Shown here: positions 1-6,348 of the stretch, piece by piece
Numbering within the stretch: the first letter of the stretch is position 1
Layout: every line of letters starts with the position of its first letter
Origin: Aquificaceae bacterium
GTDB lineage: Bacteria; Aquificota; Aquificia; Aquificales; Aquificaceae
Reading direction: 5' to 3'
DNA: 6,588 bases
Assembly: GCA_027014185.1 (NCBI GenBank)
Contig: JALWEK010000216.1
Coordinates: 1 to 6,588, forward strand
Program-made: the position numbers and the translations under genes
The notes under the pieces: generated by a model
Databases searched by the model: none
What the model saw: the letters and a program-made list of their open reading frames with translations, nothing else
Told to the model about the DNA's origin: nothing

Positions 1-636
1 GGTTGGGACCCTACATCGTTGTTGAGTGGTAGCGTGGAAAAAGAGCTTATCCTATTGCCTGAGGAGCTTGCGAGCTTGATAAATGCCAAAGCTTCTACCC
101 TCAATATTGAGGGTATAAAATCTATCAATGCAAAATCTTTACTTAAACGTAGAGGAGTAGTATCAACTGTAAAAGTTACAATAGAAGCATATGAGAAAGA
201 AGCTATACAGAAAGCTTATGAAGAATTAATGCATATGCTTGACACAGAAAAGGTTATAAACGAAAAGATAAAAGCGCTAAAGCTGGTTCTTGATAGGAGA
301 GTAAACAGATTAAAGGATATGCTGAAAGAAGCCTATAAACATAAATCTACAACAGAAAAGAACCATGCTCTTGATTACAATCCTGTTGAGGTAGATAAGA
401 TTATAGCTGACCTGGAAAAAGAGCTTATTTATACAGAATACTTGATAAAAGAGCTCAAACCCTTTGAGGTTTTGTACAAGCCCATAATACCGTCGAAGCC
501 TTCTAAACCTAAAATATCTTTAGTCCTGACTGTTGCTGCTGTATCTGGTCTCTTCTTAGGTATCTTCCTTGCGCTCTTTTTAGAGTGGTTGGAGGAAGCT
601 CGAAAGACACACCGGGAAAAGGAACTTAGAACTTGA
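1..636 (+). CDS. Wzz-type polysaccharide chain-length determinant, C-terminal part (5' end outside window)
   Basis: The frame is open from base 1 with no stop, so this is the 3' part (about 211 residues) of a longer gene. A TTG at 19 is probably an internal codon, not the start. The visible protein has a long Lys/Glu/Leu-rich helical region of coiled-coil character, then a proline-rich stretch (PIIPSKPSKPK), then one strongly hydrophobic segment (roughly 23 residues starting ISLVLTVAAV) and a short charged tail (EEARKTHREKEL). A proline-rich segment directly before the last membrane helix is the hallmark of Wzz/Wzc-like co-polymerases, which sit in the inner membrane and set the chain length of O-antigen or exopolysaccharide. 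The N-terminal membrane helix expected for the family would lie upstream of the window. It is separated from the next operon by a promoter-bearing gap, so it likely belongs to a different transcription unit. Another coiled-coil membrane protein cannot be fully excluded. Confidence 0.65.
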   Translation, partial: GWDPTSLLSGSVEKELILLPEELASLINAKASTLNIEGIKSINAKSLLKRRGVVSTVKVTIEAYEKEAIQKAYEELMHMLDTEKVINEKIKALKLVLDRRVNRLKDMLKEAYKHKSTTEKNHALDYNPVEVDKIIADLEKELIYTEYLIKELKPFEVLYKPIIPSKPSKPKISLVLTVAAVSGLFLGIFLALFLEWLEEARKTHREKELRT

Positions 637-671
637 GTCAGGATATATAAACCCCAGCAGTGAAAATTCCC

Positions 672-700
672 TTGCATGAGTGCCTTATGCGAATTAAAAT
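672..700 (+). promoter_or_regulatory. Sigma70-type promoter of the competence / MNT-HEPN operon
   Basis: TTGCAT (672-677) and TAAAAT (695-700) are separated by 17 bases, the ideal spacing for a housekeeping-sigma promoter. Transcription would start near 707, giving a leader of about 36 nt before the PepSY-like gene. No other convincing promoter or terminator was seen between here and the end of comEC, so this is the likely promoter for all nine genes. A 14-nt block GTGAAAATTCCCTT (660-673) overlaps the start of the -35 box and recurs at the second promoter of the window. Confidence 0.6.
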
Positions 701-730
701 ATCCGGAAGCGGTTGGGGTATTCTACATAA

Positions 731-738
731 AGGAGGTG
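731..738 (+). promoter_or_regulatory. Strong Shine-Dalgarno for the first operon gene
   Basis: AGGAGGTG lies 4 bases before the ATG at 743. It is a near-perfect anti-16S match and fixes the start of the PepSY-like gene. It is also the translational entry point for a chain of overlapping genes. Confidence 0.7.
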
Positions 739-742
739 AGGG

Positions 743-1000
743 ATGATAAGCTTTCTCGTCTCTATTTCCATTCTTGGTTTATCCTTTGCAGGCAGCTACT
801 ACGACTGCATCAGAAGGGCGATAGATATAGAGAGGGCCGTGGAGATAGCAAGGTCGCAGGTAGGAACACCCTTTAAGGCGTGGATAAGCCAGTCAAAGAG
901 AACGGGAGAGTGCTTTTGGAAGGTGAAGGGTACCGAAGGGTACATAATCCTCGACGCTGAGAACGGGGAGGTCTTGAAGTTCTATAGAAACAGAAGATGA
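743..1000 (+). CDS. Small secreted PepSY-like protein
   Basis: 85 residues. The first 16 residues (MISFLVSISILGLSFA, followed by GS) form a short hydrophobic signal-like segment, although the usual N-terminal positive charge is missing. The rest reads as one PepSY-like unit: a helix (IERAVEIARSQVG), then a strand with ECFWKVKG, then a strand/turn YIILDAENGEVLKFYR ending the domain. PepSY domains are small periplasmic or extracellular modules, often thought to inhibit peptidases or act in sensing; no catalytic residues are expected. Two cysteines (C22 and C57) would both be outside the cytoplasm and could pair. The start is set by the AGGAGGTG at 731. The stop overlaps the next gene by 4 bases (ATGA). 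It is the first gene of the operon, so an extracytoplasmic protein would be co-made with the competence proteins. The PepSY assignment is by pattern recognition only. Confidence 0.65.
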   Translation: MISFLVSISILGLSFAGSYYDCIRRAIDIERAVEIARSQVGTPFKAWISQSKRTGECFWKVKGTEGYIILDAENGEVLKFYRNRR

Positions 1001-1347
1001 TACCTGAAGATTTGAAGGACCAGATAATGAAGGTTCTGGAACAAAACCTCAATCTGGATGAGTGTGTTGTTATCCTCTTCGGTTCGGAAGCCGTTGGGAA
1101 ATCGACGCCAAGATCAGATATAGATATAGGGATAGACTGTACTACGCCGATACCGGACGAGGTTTTCCTACAACTTCAAAGAGATCTAAACGAGGATGTG
1201 GATACTCTCAGGAAGATAGATCTCGTAGAGCTGCGGCATCTCGATGAGGAGTTCTTACTCTTCGCGCTCAAGGGAGCAATTATATGGCATGTGGGGAGAG
1301 ACTACTTAAGAAGCTGGATCAAACGGAAAGAGCTTTCCAGAGATTGA
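997..1347 (+). CDS. mntA: MntA-like minimal nucleotidyltransferase 1 (probable antitoxin)
   Basis: 116 residues, typical for a minimal nucleotidyltransferase of the HI0073/MNT type. The signature GS-x10-DxD is present: G29-S30, then D41 and D43 (SDIDIGID). The third acidic residue is D75 in KIDLVEL, so the metal-binding triad is intact and catalytic activity is plausible. Proteins of this family transfer nucleotides; in studied MntA/HepT pairs MntA adds AMP units to a tyrosine of the HEPN partner and so neutralises it. The ATG at 997 overlaps the previous stop (ATGA), which implies translational coupling. The 3' end overlaps hepT1 by 64 bases. This is a full-length copy, and the immediately following HEPN gene makes the pair assignment strong. 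Actual antitoxin activity is inferred. Confidence 0.87.
   Translation: MIPEDLKDQIMKVLEQNLNLDECVVILFGSEAVGKSTPRSDIDIGIDCTTPIPDEVFLQLQRDLNEDVDTLRKIDLVELRHLDEEFLLFALKGAIIWHVGRDYLRSWIKRKELSRD
1270..1276 (+). promoter_or_regulatory. Shine-Dalgarno for hepT1, inside mntA1
   Basis: AAGGGAG sits 7 bases before the ATG at 1284, entirely within the mntA1 coding sequence. This spacing supports the early start and thus the unusually long 64-base overlap, rather than a start after the mntA1 stop. Confidence 0.6.
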
Positions 1348-1700
1348 AGGAGGTGAAGGACCTGAAAGGTTCTCTGCCCAGAGAAATACTTTACGAGGTA
1401 ACTGCAAAGAGGTTCGAGTACACCTACGAATCCCTCTGGAAGACTATAAGGCTCTTCCTCTTGGAGGAAAAGGGAATAGAGTGTAATTCCCCTATGGACT
1501 GTTTCAAATCCCTGTACTCTGTAGGCCTCATAGATGATAAATACTCTGAGGACATTCCGGGTATTGTCAGGATGAAAAATAACATAGTTCACATCTACGA
1601 CTTTTCCCTCGCAGAAGATGTTTTCAGCTTTGTAACCGAGAAGGTCATACCCGCTTTCGAGGATATAATTCACAACCTCAGAGAGGCCTGCAAGAGATGA
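1284..1700 (+). CDS. hepT: HepT-like HEPN protein 1 (NTase substrate-binding, HI0074 type; probable toxin)
   Basis: 138 residues, all helical in character. The order matches the HI0074-type NTase-substrate-binding family: N-terminal helix (RLLKKLDQTERAFQRL), then KRFEYTYESLWK at 42-53, then the GIECNSPMDC loop (64-73), then the HEPN motif near 96-105. In the two sister genes the motif is R-x4-H-x-Y, but here it reads R96-M-K98-N-N-I-V-H103-I-Y105. Lys stands at the usual Arg position and an Arg lies two residues earlier, giving Rx6H, which is still within the broad Rx4-6H definition. In characterised HepT toxins this motif forms the RNase site and the Tyr is the AMP acceptor. C67 and C73 align with Cys pairs in the other two HEPN genes. 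It overlaps mntA1 by 64 bases and comM by 4 (ATGA). The changed Arg makes RNase activity less certain than for the other two. Confidence 0.85.
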   Translation: MACGERLLKKLDQTERAFQRLKEVKDLKGSLPREILYEVTAKRFEYTYESLWKTIRLFLLEEKGIECNSPMDCFKSLYSVGLIDDKYSEDIPGIVRMKNNIVHIYDFSLAEDVFSFVTEKVIPAFEDIIHNLREACKR

Positions 1701-3226
1701 GCTTTGTAAAGGTAAAGAGCGGAGGGATCTGGGGAATAGATGGGTACGAGGTTGACGTGGAGGTTGACCTCTCCCCAGGAATACCCTCCTTCAACATCGT
1801 CGGACTACCCGATTCGGCCATAAAGGAGTCTAAAGAGAGGGTTAGGAGCGCCATAAAGAACTTGGGCTTTAACTTCCCACAGAGACGTATAACCGTGAAC
1901 CTCTCCCCCTCCAATATCAAGAAACAGGGAACGCTCTACGACCTTCCCATAACCATCGGTATACTTGCTCTGAGCGGACACATAGATCCTCAGAAGGTTG
2001 CGGAGTTCGTCTTTCTGGGAGAGGTTTCCTTGGACGGGAGGCTGAGCAGGGTCTCCGGGGTGCTTCCCGTGGTTGCCTCTCTCAGGAGCGGAGGTCATAC
2101 GAAGTTCGTTCTACCCTTAGAAAACGCTGTCGAGGGAGCGGTAGTGAAGGGGGCCAAGGTTTACGGCTTCGAACACCTTAGTGACGTGGTTGATTTTCTT
2201 AATGGGAACAGAGAAACCCTGCCTGTTGATGTGGACTACGAAAAACTTCTGAATGGAAACCGAAACCTGGACATAGACCTTGGAGACGTTCTTGGACAGA
2301 GTCTTACGAAGAGAGCCCTTGAGATGGCAGCTGCGGGAGCCCACAACCTCTCCATGATAGGGGCTCCGGGTTCGGGAAAGTCCATGCTTGCCAAAAGGAT
2401 TGTTACCATACTCCCCCCTCTGGAATTTGAGGAGATGCTCGAGGTCAGCCGGATATACAGCGTCGCGGGGCTGCTTTCTGACGGACTGATCACGGAGAGA
2501 CCCTTCAGATCTCCTCATCACACCGCCTCCGAAGTATCGCTCATAGGGGGAGGCTCGGTGCCCATGCCGGGGGAGATATCGCTCGCCCATAAAGGGGTCC
2601 TTTTCCTGGACGAGCTCCCCGAGTTCTCTAGGAGATCCTTAGAGGTCCTTCGCCAGCCGATGGAGGACGGATACATAAACATCTCAAGGGCACAGGGGAG
2701 GATCAGGTTTCCCGCAAAGTTTACCCTGATAACAGCCCAGAACCCCTGCCCCTGCGGGAACTTTGGAAACCCCTTTAAAGAGTGCACCTGCACTCGGAAT
2801 CAGATAAGGGCTTACAGTTCAAAGGTCTCCCAGCCCATAAAGGACAGGATAGACCTCAGGGTCTGGGTTGATCCCGTCAAGGATGAGGACCTTGTGAGGA
2901 ACGTAAATGGTGAAAGCTCCGAGAATGTCAGAAAGAGGGTTCTGAAGGCTTACGAGATCCAAAGGGAAAGATTTAAGGACTCGAATACCGACTTCAACGG
3001 AAGGATGACGAACTCCGAGGTTGAGAGGTTCTGTTTGAATATGCTTTCCCAGGAGGCTAAAAATCTTCTTAAGAATGCGGTCGAGCGTTTTAAACTTTCT
3101 GGCAGGGGCTACTTCAGAACGCTGAAGGTGGCAAGAACGATCGCAGACCTGGATGGGAGTAATACCATAGAAGCAGACCATGTTGCCCAAGCGCTCCAGT
3201 TCAGGGTAGAGGAGGAGCTCATCTGA
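1697..3226 (+). CDS. comM: ComM / YifB-family Mg-chelatase-like AAA+ ATPase (branch-migration helicase)
   Basis: 509 residues, the normal full length for YifB/ComM. The N-terminal domain begins with the family pattern (GIDGYEVDVEVDLSPGIPSF, NIVGLPDSAIKESKERVRSA) and has the Lon-like fold typical of the family. The AAA+ core has Walker A GAPGSGKS at 222-229 and Walker B VLFLDE at 301-306. The conserved RSPHHTAS (271-278) is present. A four-Cys cluster C351/C353 (NPCPCG) and C363/C365 (ECTCT) is probably a zinc site. IKDRIDL and a C-terminal Mg-chelatase lid (GYFRTLKVARTIADL) complete the protein. Known ComM is a hexameric helicase that promotes branch migration when transformed DNA is integrated; many non-transforming bacteria also carry it. 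The ATG overlaps the hepT1 stop (ATGA), with AGAGG about 10 bases upstream. The last bases hold the Shine-Dalgarno and start of mntA2. No damage is seen. Confidence 0.95.
   Translation: MSFVKVKSGGIWGIDGYEVDVEVDLSPGIPSFNIVGLPDSAIKESKERVRSAIKNLGFNFPQRRITVNLSPSNIKKQGTLYDLPITIGILALSGHIDPQKVAEFVFLGEVSLDGRLSRVSGVLPVVASLRSGGHTKFVLPLENAVEGAVVKGAKVYGFEHLSDVVDFLNGNRETLPVDVDYEKLLNGNRNLDIDLGDVLGQSLTKRALEMAAAGAHNLSMIGAPGSGKSMLAKRIVTILPPLEFEEMLEVSRIYSVAGLLSDGLITERPFRSPHHTASEVSLIGGGSVPMPGEISLAHKGVLFLDELPEFSRRSLEVLRQPMEDGYINISRAQGRIRFPAKFTLITAQNPCPCGNFGNPFKECTCTRNQIRAYSSKVSQPIKDRIDLRVWVDPVKDEDLVRNVNGESSENVRKRVLKAYEIQRERFKDSNTDFNGRMTNSEVERFCLNMLSQEAKNLLKNAVERFKLSGRGYFRTLKVARTIADLDGSNTIEADHVAQALQFRVEEELI
3210..3215 (+). 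promoter_or_regulatory. Shine-Dalgarno for the CTG-started mntA2
   Basis: A perfect AGGAGG, inside the longer AGAGGAGGAG (3208-3217), lies 7 bases before the CTG at 3223. Its strength and spacing are the main reason to accept CTG as a start codon. It lies in the final codons of comM. Confidence 0.6.
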
Positions 3227-3531
3227 AGCTCGAAACTGTTGAAGAGCTACGAGAGTTTCTCGAAGAGTTTTTCGATAAGAGAAATATAAAGGCTCGTATT
3301 ATACTCTTTGGCTCAAGGTCAAAGGGAAAATTCACCCCTCATTCCGACGTTGATATAGCGATAGACTCTGACCAAGATCTGTACGATGTGATCGTTGAGT
3401 TGAAAGGGATACTCGAGGAATCAGATCTGCCTCAAAAGGTAGATCTGATAGAACTCTCCAAAGCTCCAGAAGATCTTAAAGAAGAGATAATCAGGGAAGG
3501 CAAGGTTTGGGTGGATACGAGAAACCCGTAG
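3223..3531 (+). CDS. mntA: MntA-like minimal nucleotidyltransferase 2, probable CTG start
   Basis: 102 residues if read from CTG 3223. The protein shows GS-x10-DxD: G30-S31 (IILFGSRSKG), D42 and D44 (SDVDIAID), with the third acidic residue D74 (KVDLIEL), so the catalytic set is complete. The frame is open upstream to 3163 but contains no ATG, GTG or TTG there. The first GTG or TTG downstream (GTG near 3388) would remove the whole active site. The CTG lies in a CTGA overlap with the comM stop, exactly like the ATGA and GTGA overlaps elsewhere in the operon, and has AGGAGG 7 bases upstream. ATT or ATA starts are less likely alternatives. It could also be a gene whose start was mutated from ATG, with reduced expression. 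The 3' end overlaps hepT2 by 25 bases. A caller allowing only ATG/GTG/TTG starts would miss this gene. Confidence 0.83.
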   Translation: MKLETVEELREFLEEFFDKRNIKARIILFGSRSKGKFTPHSDVDIAIDSDQDLYDVIVELKGILEESDLPQKVDLIELSKAPEDLKEEIIREGKVWVDTRNP

Positions 3532-3914
3532 AGGACTTTGCTAAGGCTCTGGAAAGGTTAAGAGAAGCCTTCTTAAAGGCGAAGGAGTTGAAGGGCTCAC
3601 AGGAATACGTTTTCTATAGAGATTCAACCATCCAGCGTTTTGAGTTTACCTTTGAAATCATGTGGAAAGCTGTAAAGAAGTTCTTAGAAAGGGAGGGTCT
3701 AACCTGCAGGTCTCCTAGGAGTTGTATAAGAGAGCTTTTCTCTGCGGGCTATATATCGGAGGATCTTACACGCAGGCTCTTCCGCCTACTTGAAGACAGA
3801 AATCTGACGGTTCACACATACAGGGAAGAGGTAGCCGAGGATATAATGGGCAGGATGGAAGGACATATAGAGGCCCTCTCGGAAACGCTCGAAACTTTAA
3901 GAGGGAGTGCGTGA
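3507..3914 (+). CDS. hepT: HepT-like HEPN protein 2 (NTase substrate-binding, HI0074 type; probable toxin)
   Basis: 135 residues with the best-conserved family layout: helix VEDFAKALERLREAF, then QRFEFTFEIMWKAVKKFLE (43-61), the GLTCRSPRSC loop (64-73), AGYI, and EDRNLTVHTY. The HEPN motif is R98-N-L-T-V-H103-T-Y105, an exact Rx4HxY, so RNase activity and AMP acceptance at Tyr105 are plausible by analogy with studied HepT proteins. C67 and C73 are at the same positions as in hepT1. The start is TTG 3507, overlapping mntA2 by 25 bases, with AAGG-type purines just upstream; no ATG is available nearby. The stop overlaps mntA3 by 4 bases (GTGA). It is more diverged from copies 1 and 3 than they are from each other. 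Confidence 0.86.
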   Translation: MGGYEKPVEDFAKALERLREAFLKAKELKGSQEYVFYRDSTIQRFEFTFEIMWKAVKKFLEREGLTCRSPRSCIRELFSAGYISEDLTRRLFRLLEDRNLTVHTYREEVAEDIMGRMEGHIEALSETLETLRGSA

Positions 3915-4273
3915 AACCTTACGCACGCGAAGACTACATAAACATGATCGGTAGTGCAATAGAAGATACCCTCGGAGACAGGGACTGCCTCGTGATATTC
4001 TTCGGCTCGGTGGCGAAGGGAAACATAAGTAGAACCTCCGACATAGACGTGGGTATATACTGTAGAGGAGGGTTAGACCCTACGTTATACCTACGTATTA
4101 TGGACAGGATAGAGAATCTCCCTATTCTGAGGGAGGTTGAGGTAGTAGATTTAGGTGAGGTGAAGGATAAAGTTTTTCTTGAGAATGTTCTAAGAGAGGG
4201 TGTGGTTTGGAAAGGTTCCGAAGATCTCTTGAAAGATTTGAGAGAGCGCTTGGAAAGTTTGAAGAGGTTTTAA
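3911..4273 (+). CDS. mntA: MntA-like minimal nucleotidyltransferase 3 (probable antitoxin)
   Basis: 120 residues. GS-x10-DxD is present: G32-S33 (IFFGSVAKG), D44 and D46 (SDIDVGIY). The third acidic position, Asp in copies 1 and 2, is Glu here (E77 in REVEVVDL), with D80 nearby; this is a conservative change that may or may not alter metal binding. The GTG start overlaps the hepT2 stop (GTGA), with AGAGG at 3900-3904. Its last 67 bases overlap hepT3, so the Lys/Arg-rich C-terminal helix (EDLLKDLRERLESLKRF) is encoded by the same DNA as the first helix of the HEPN partner. It directly follows the second pair, so two modules stand in tandem between comM and comEC. Confidence 0.86.
   Translation: MKPYAREDYINMIGSAIEDTLGDRDCLVIFFGSVAKGNISRTSDIDVGIYCRGGLDPTLYLRIMDRIENLPILREVEVVDLGEVKDKVFLENVLREGVVWKGSEDLLKDLRERLESLKRF
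4194..4200 (+). promoter_or_regulatory. Shine-Dalgarno for hepT3, inside mntA3
   Basis: GAGAGGG ends 6 bases before TTG 4207. It supports the early TTG start and thus a 67-base overlap with mntA3, the same design as in module 1. Confidence 0.5.
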
Positions 4274-4623
4274 CATCCCAGGCGCTTCCTAATATGTTCT
4301 CTGAAGAGTTCCTCATAGAGATAACGACCAAAAGGTTCGAATACGCTTTCGAAGCTATGTGGAAGAGTGCGAAGGACTTTCTGAAGGAAAGGGGAGTAGA
4401 GTGTTATTCCCCTAAATCCTGTTTTGACGCTTTGATAAAGGAGGGTGTGGTTCCGGAAGGTTACGAACCTATACTTGCGGAGATTATAAAGATAAGAAAC
4501 GAGCTCGTTCATGTTTACGACTACGAGAGAGCGAAAAACCTTTACAACAGGCTGAGGTCCCGGGATATTTTAGACGCCTTCAAGAAAGTCTGTGAGGGGC
4601 TGAGCCTCCATAGGAGTGAATAG
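4207..4623 (+). CDS. hepT: HepT-like HEPN protein 3 (NTase substrate-binding, HI0074 type; probable toxin)
   Basis: 138 residues, the same length as hepT1. The N-terminal amphipathic helix (ERFRRSLERFERALGKFEEVL) is needed for the fold and supports the TTG start at 4207. Then come TKRFEYAFEAMWKSAKDFL (41-59), the GVECYSPKSC loop (63-72), and the HEPN motif R97-N-E-L-V-H102-V-Y104, an exact Rx4HxY. C66 and C72 match the Cys pair of the other two copies. DNA similarity to hepT1 is visible by eye around the RFEY block and the Cys loop, which suggests that modules 1 and 3 come from one duplication. The end overlaps comEC by 8 bases, so toxin translation would run directly into the DNA-channel gene. 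Confidence 0.87.
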   Translation: MERFRRSLERFERALGKFEEVLTSQALPNMFSEEFLIEITTKRFEYAFEAMWKSAKDFLKERGVECYSPKSCFDALIKEGVVPEGYEPILAEIIKIRNELVHVYDYERAKNLYNRLRSRDILDAFKKVCEGLSLHRSE

Positions 4624-5836
4624 GGCAGAGCTTTTACATCTACTTCTCTTTTTCTTCGCTATGCTCCTTGCATATCAGCGCTCCAATCTGCCGGACTTCA
4701 AGGAAAAGGAGGTGTACGTTAGAGGAAAGATCGTAGGGGATGTGATAAAAGATCCCGGATACACGCTTACCAAGATCAGGATAGAAGAGAGCGAAGTGAA
4801 AGAGATAGAAGGGAGAAAGGCACTTCTAAAAGTCTATGGATACTTACCTCCAGAAGCTAACGAAATAGCGTTTTTGGGAAATGTGTCGGTAAAGGGCAAC
4901 AGGATTTTCCTACACACCAAAGAAGCAGAACTGGACGTACTTTCGCCAGAGAGAGGCATCAGGGAGTTTCTAATGGAGAGATACACGAAGACTTCGATGG
5001 ATAAAAGTATGGTTCCCCTCGGTCTTTCCTTCCTCTTCGGCCAGCCGAGGGAGCTCCTTCCTTCCGATGTTCAGAGGAGCTTTCTAAATACGGGACTCGT
5101 CCACCTACTTGTTGTGAGCGGCCTTCACGTAGGGACAATTGCTCTTGTTTTATCCAAGATACTCCCAAGGTTCCAAGGTATGAAGCTGGCCTTGGTTGGT
5201 ATAGGTTTCTATACCCTCTTTATAGTTCCAAGCGAACCTCCCGTCTTAAGGGCTTCCATAATGCTCTCTCTGGTGCTTCTCTCACTTCTTACATTCCGCC
5301 GCCCGAATATGATCTCCATACTTCTGTTTTCCGGTACAGTTATCCTGACTCTGTATCCACACTACCTCTTCTCCTATTCGTTTTGGCTGTCTTTTGTAGC
5401 TACGGCCTATATAGTGCTCGCCATTAAAGATCTTGAAGCGAGTACAAAGGTTAAGACTCTTCTAGCCTCCGCTTCCGCTTTCACAGGGGTTGCACCTCTT
5501 GTAAGTACCTTTTCGGGAGTGTCCCCGTTCTCGGTGATCTTCACACCCATCATTTCCCCAATCGTTCTTCTCTACTCACTCTTCGGGGTGCTATCCCTTC
5601 TGACCATGATGAGCTTCCCTCCTTTCGTAGATCTCTTCAACTTAACAGGTTCAGCTTTTGAAAAATCCGTTGAGCTCACCTCATCTATATCCTTCAGACT
5701 GTACCCACAGATAGGTTTATATGAAGCAGTCATTCTTGTTCTTGCAGGTTTATTTTTCCTTTACGCTCTGCGGGGATACTACAAACTAATCTCCCTTGCA
5801 GGGATAAACCTGTGGTTGCTCTTGAGGGCGCTTTAA
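4616..5836 (+). CDS. comEC: ComEC/Rec2-type DNA uptake channel, short form
   Basis: 406 residues, a polytopic inner-membrane protein. Segment order: a first hydrophobic helix (LLHLLLFFFAMLLAY, 6-20), a soluble beta-rich region at about 30-110 (VYVRGKIVGDV, VYGYLPP) matching the N-terminal OB-like part, then the competence domain from about 130. That domain holds the family signature HLLVVSGLHVG (163-173), PPVLRASIM (208-216) and FWLSFVATAYI (256-266), with several further membrane helices. ComEC carries single-stranded DNA across the inner membrane in natural transformation. The C-terminal metallo-beta-lactamase domain of longer homologues is absent; the protein ends after the last membrane helices. 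The GTG start at 4616 overlaps hepT3 by 8 bases and has only AGGA touching it, so initiation is probably by coupling. ATG 4661 is an alternative start but would cut the first helix. Confidence 0.9.
   Translation: MNRAELLHLLLFFFAMLLAYQRSNLPDFKEKEVYVRGKIVGDVIKDPGYTLTKIRIEESEVKEIEGRKALLKVYGYLPPEANEIAFLGNVSVKGNRIFLHTKEAELDVLSPERGIREFLMERYTKTSMDKSMVPLGLSFLFGQPRELLPSDVQRSFLNTGLVHLLVVSGLHVGTIALVLSKILPRFQGMKLALVGIGFYTLFIVPSEPPVLRASIMLSLVLLSLLTFRRPNMISILLFSGTVILTLYPHYLFSYSFWLSFVATAYIVLAIKDLEASTKVKTLLASASAFTGVAPLVSTFSGVSPFSVIFTPIISPIVLLYSLFGVLSLLTMMSFPPFVDLFNLTGSAFEKSVELTSSISFRLYPQIGLYEAVILVLAGLFFLYALRGYYKLISLAGINLWLLLRAL

Positions 5837-6348
<512 letters not shown>

Noticed and set aside
429..677. Antisense open frame across the Wzz-like gene end
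   Set aside because: No recognisable protein. It lies opposite a better-supported membrane protein and has no ribosome site.
676..876. A + strand frame starting at 676
   Set aside because: It starts inside the promoter/leader and overlaps the PepSY-like gene in another frame. The PepSY-like gene has the strong AGGAGGTG and a signal segment.
1302..1673. Long antisense frame across hepT1
   Set aside because: A shadow of the HEPN gene. No family features, and the sense frame has clear motifs and coupled start and stop.
1805..3190. Several antisense frames across comM
   Set aside because: All lie opposite a full-length, strongly conserved AAA+ protein and show no domain of their own.
3163..3222. 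Possible upstream extension of mntA2 into comM
   Set aside because: The frame is open but holds no usable start, and its Cys/Pro/Arg-rich translation does not look like a nucleotidyltransferase N-terminus.
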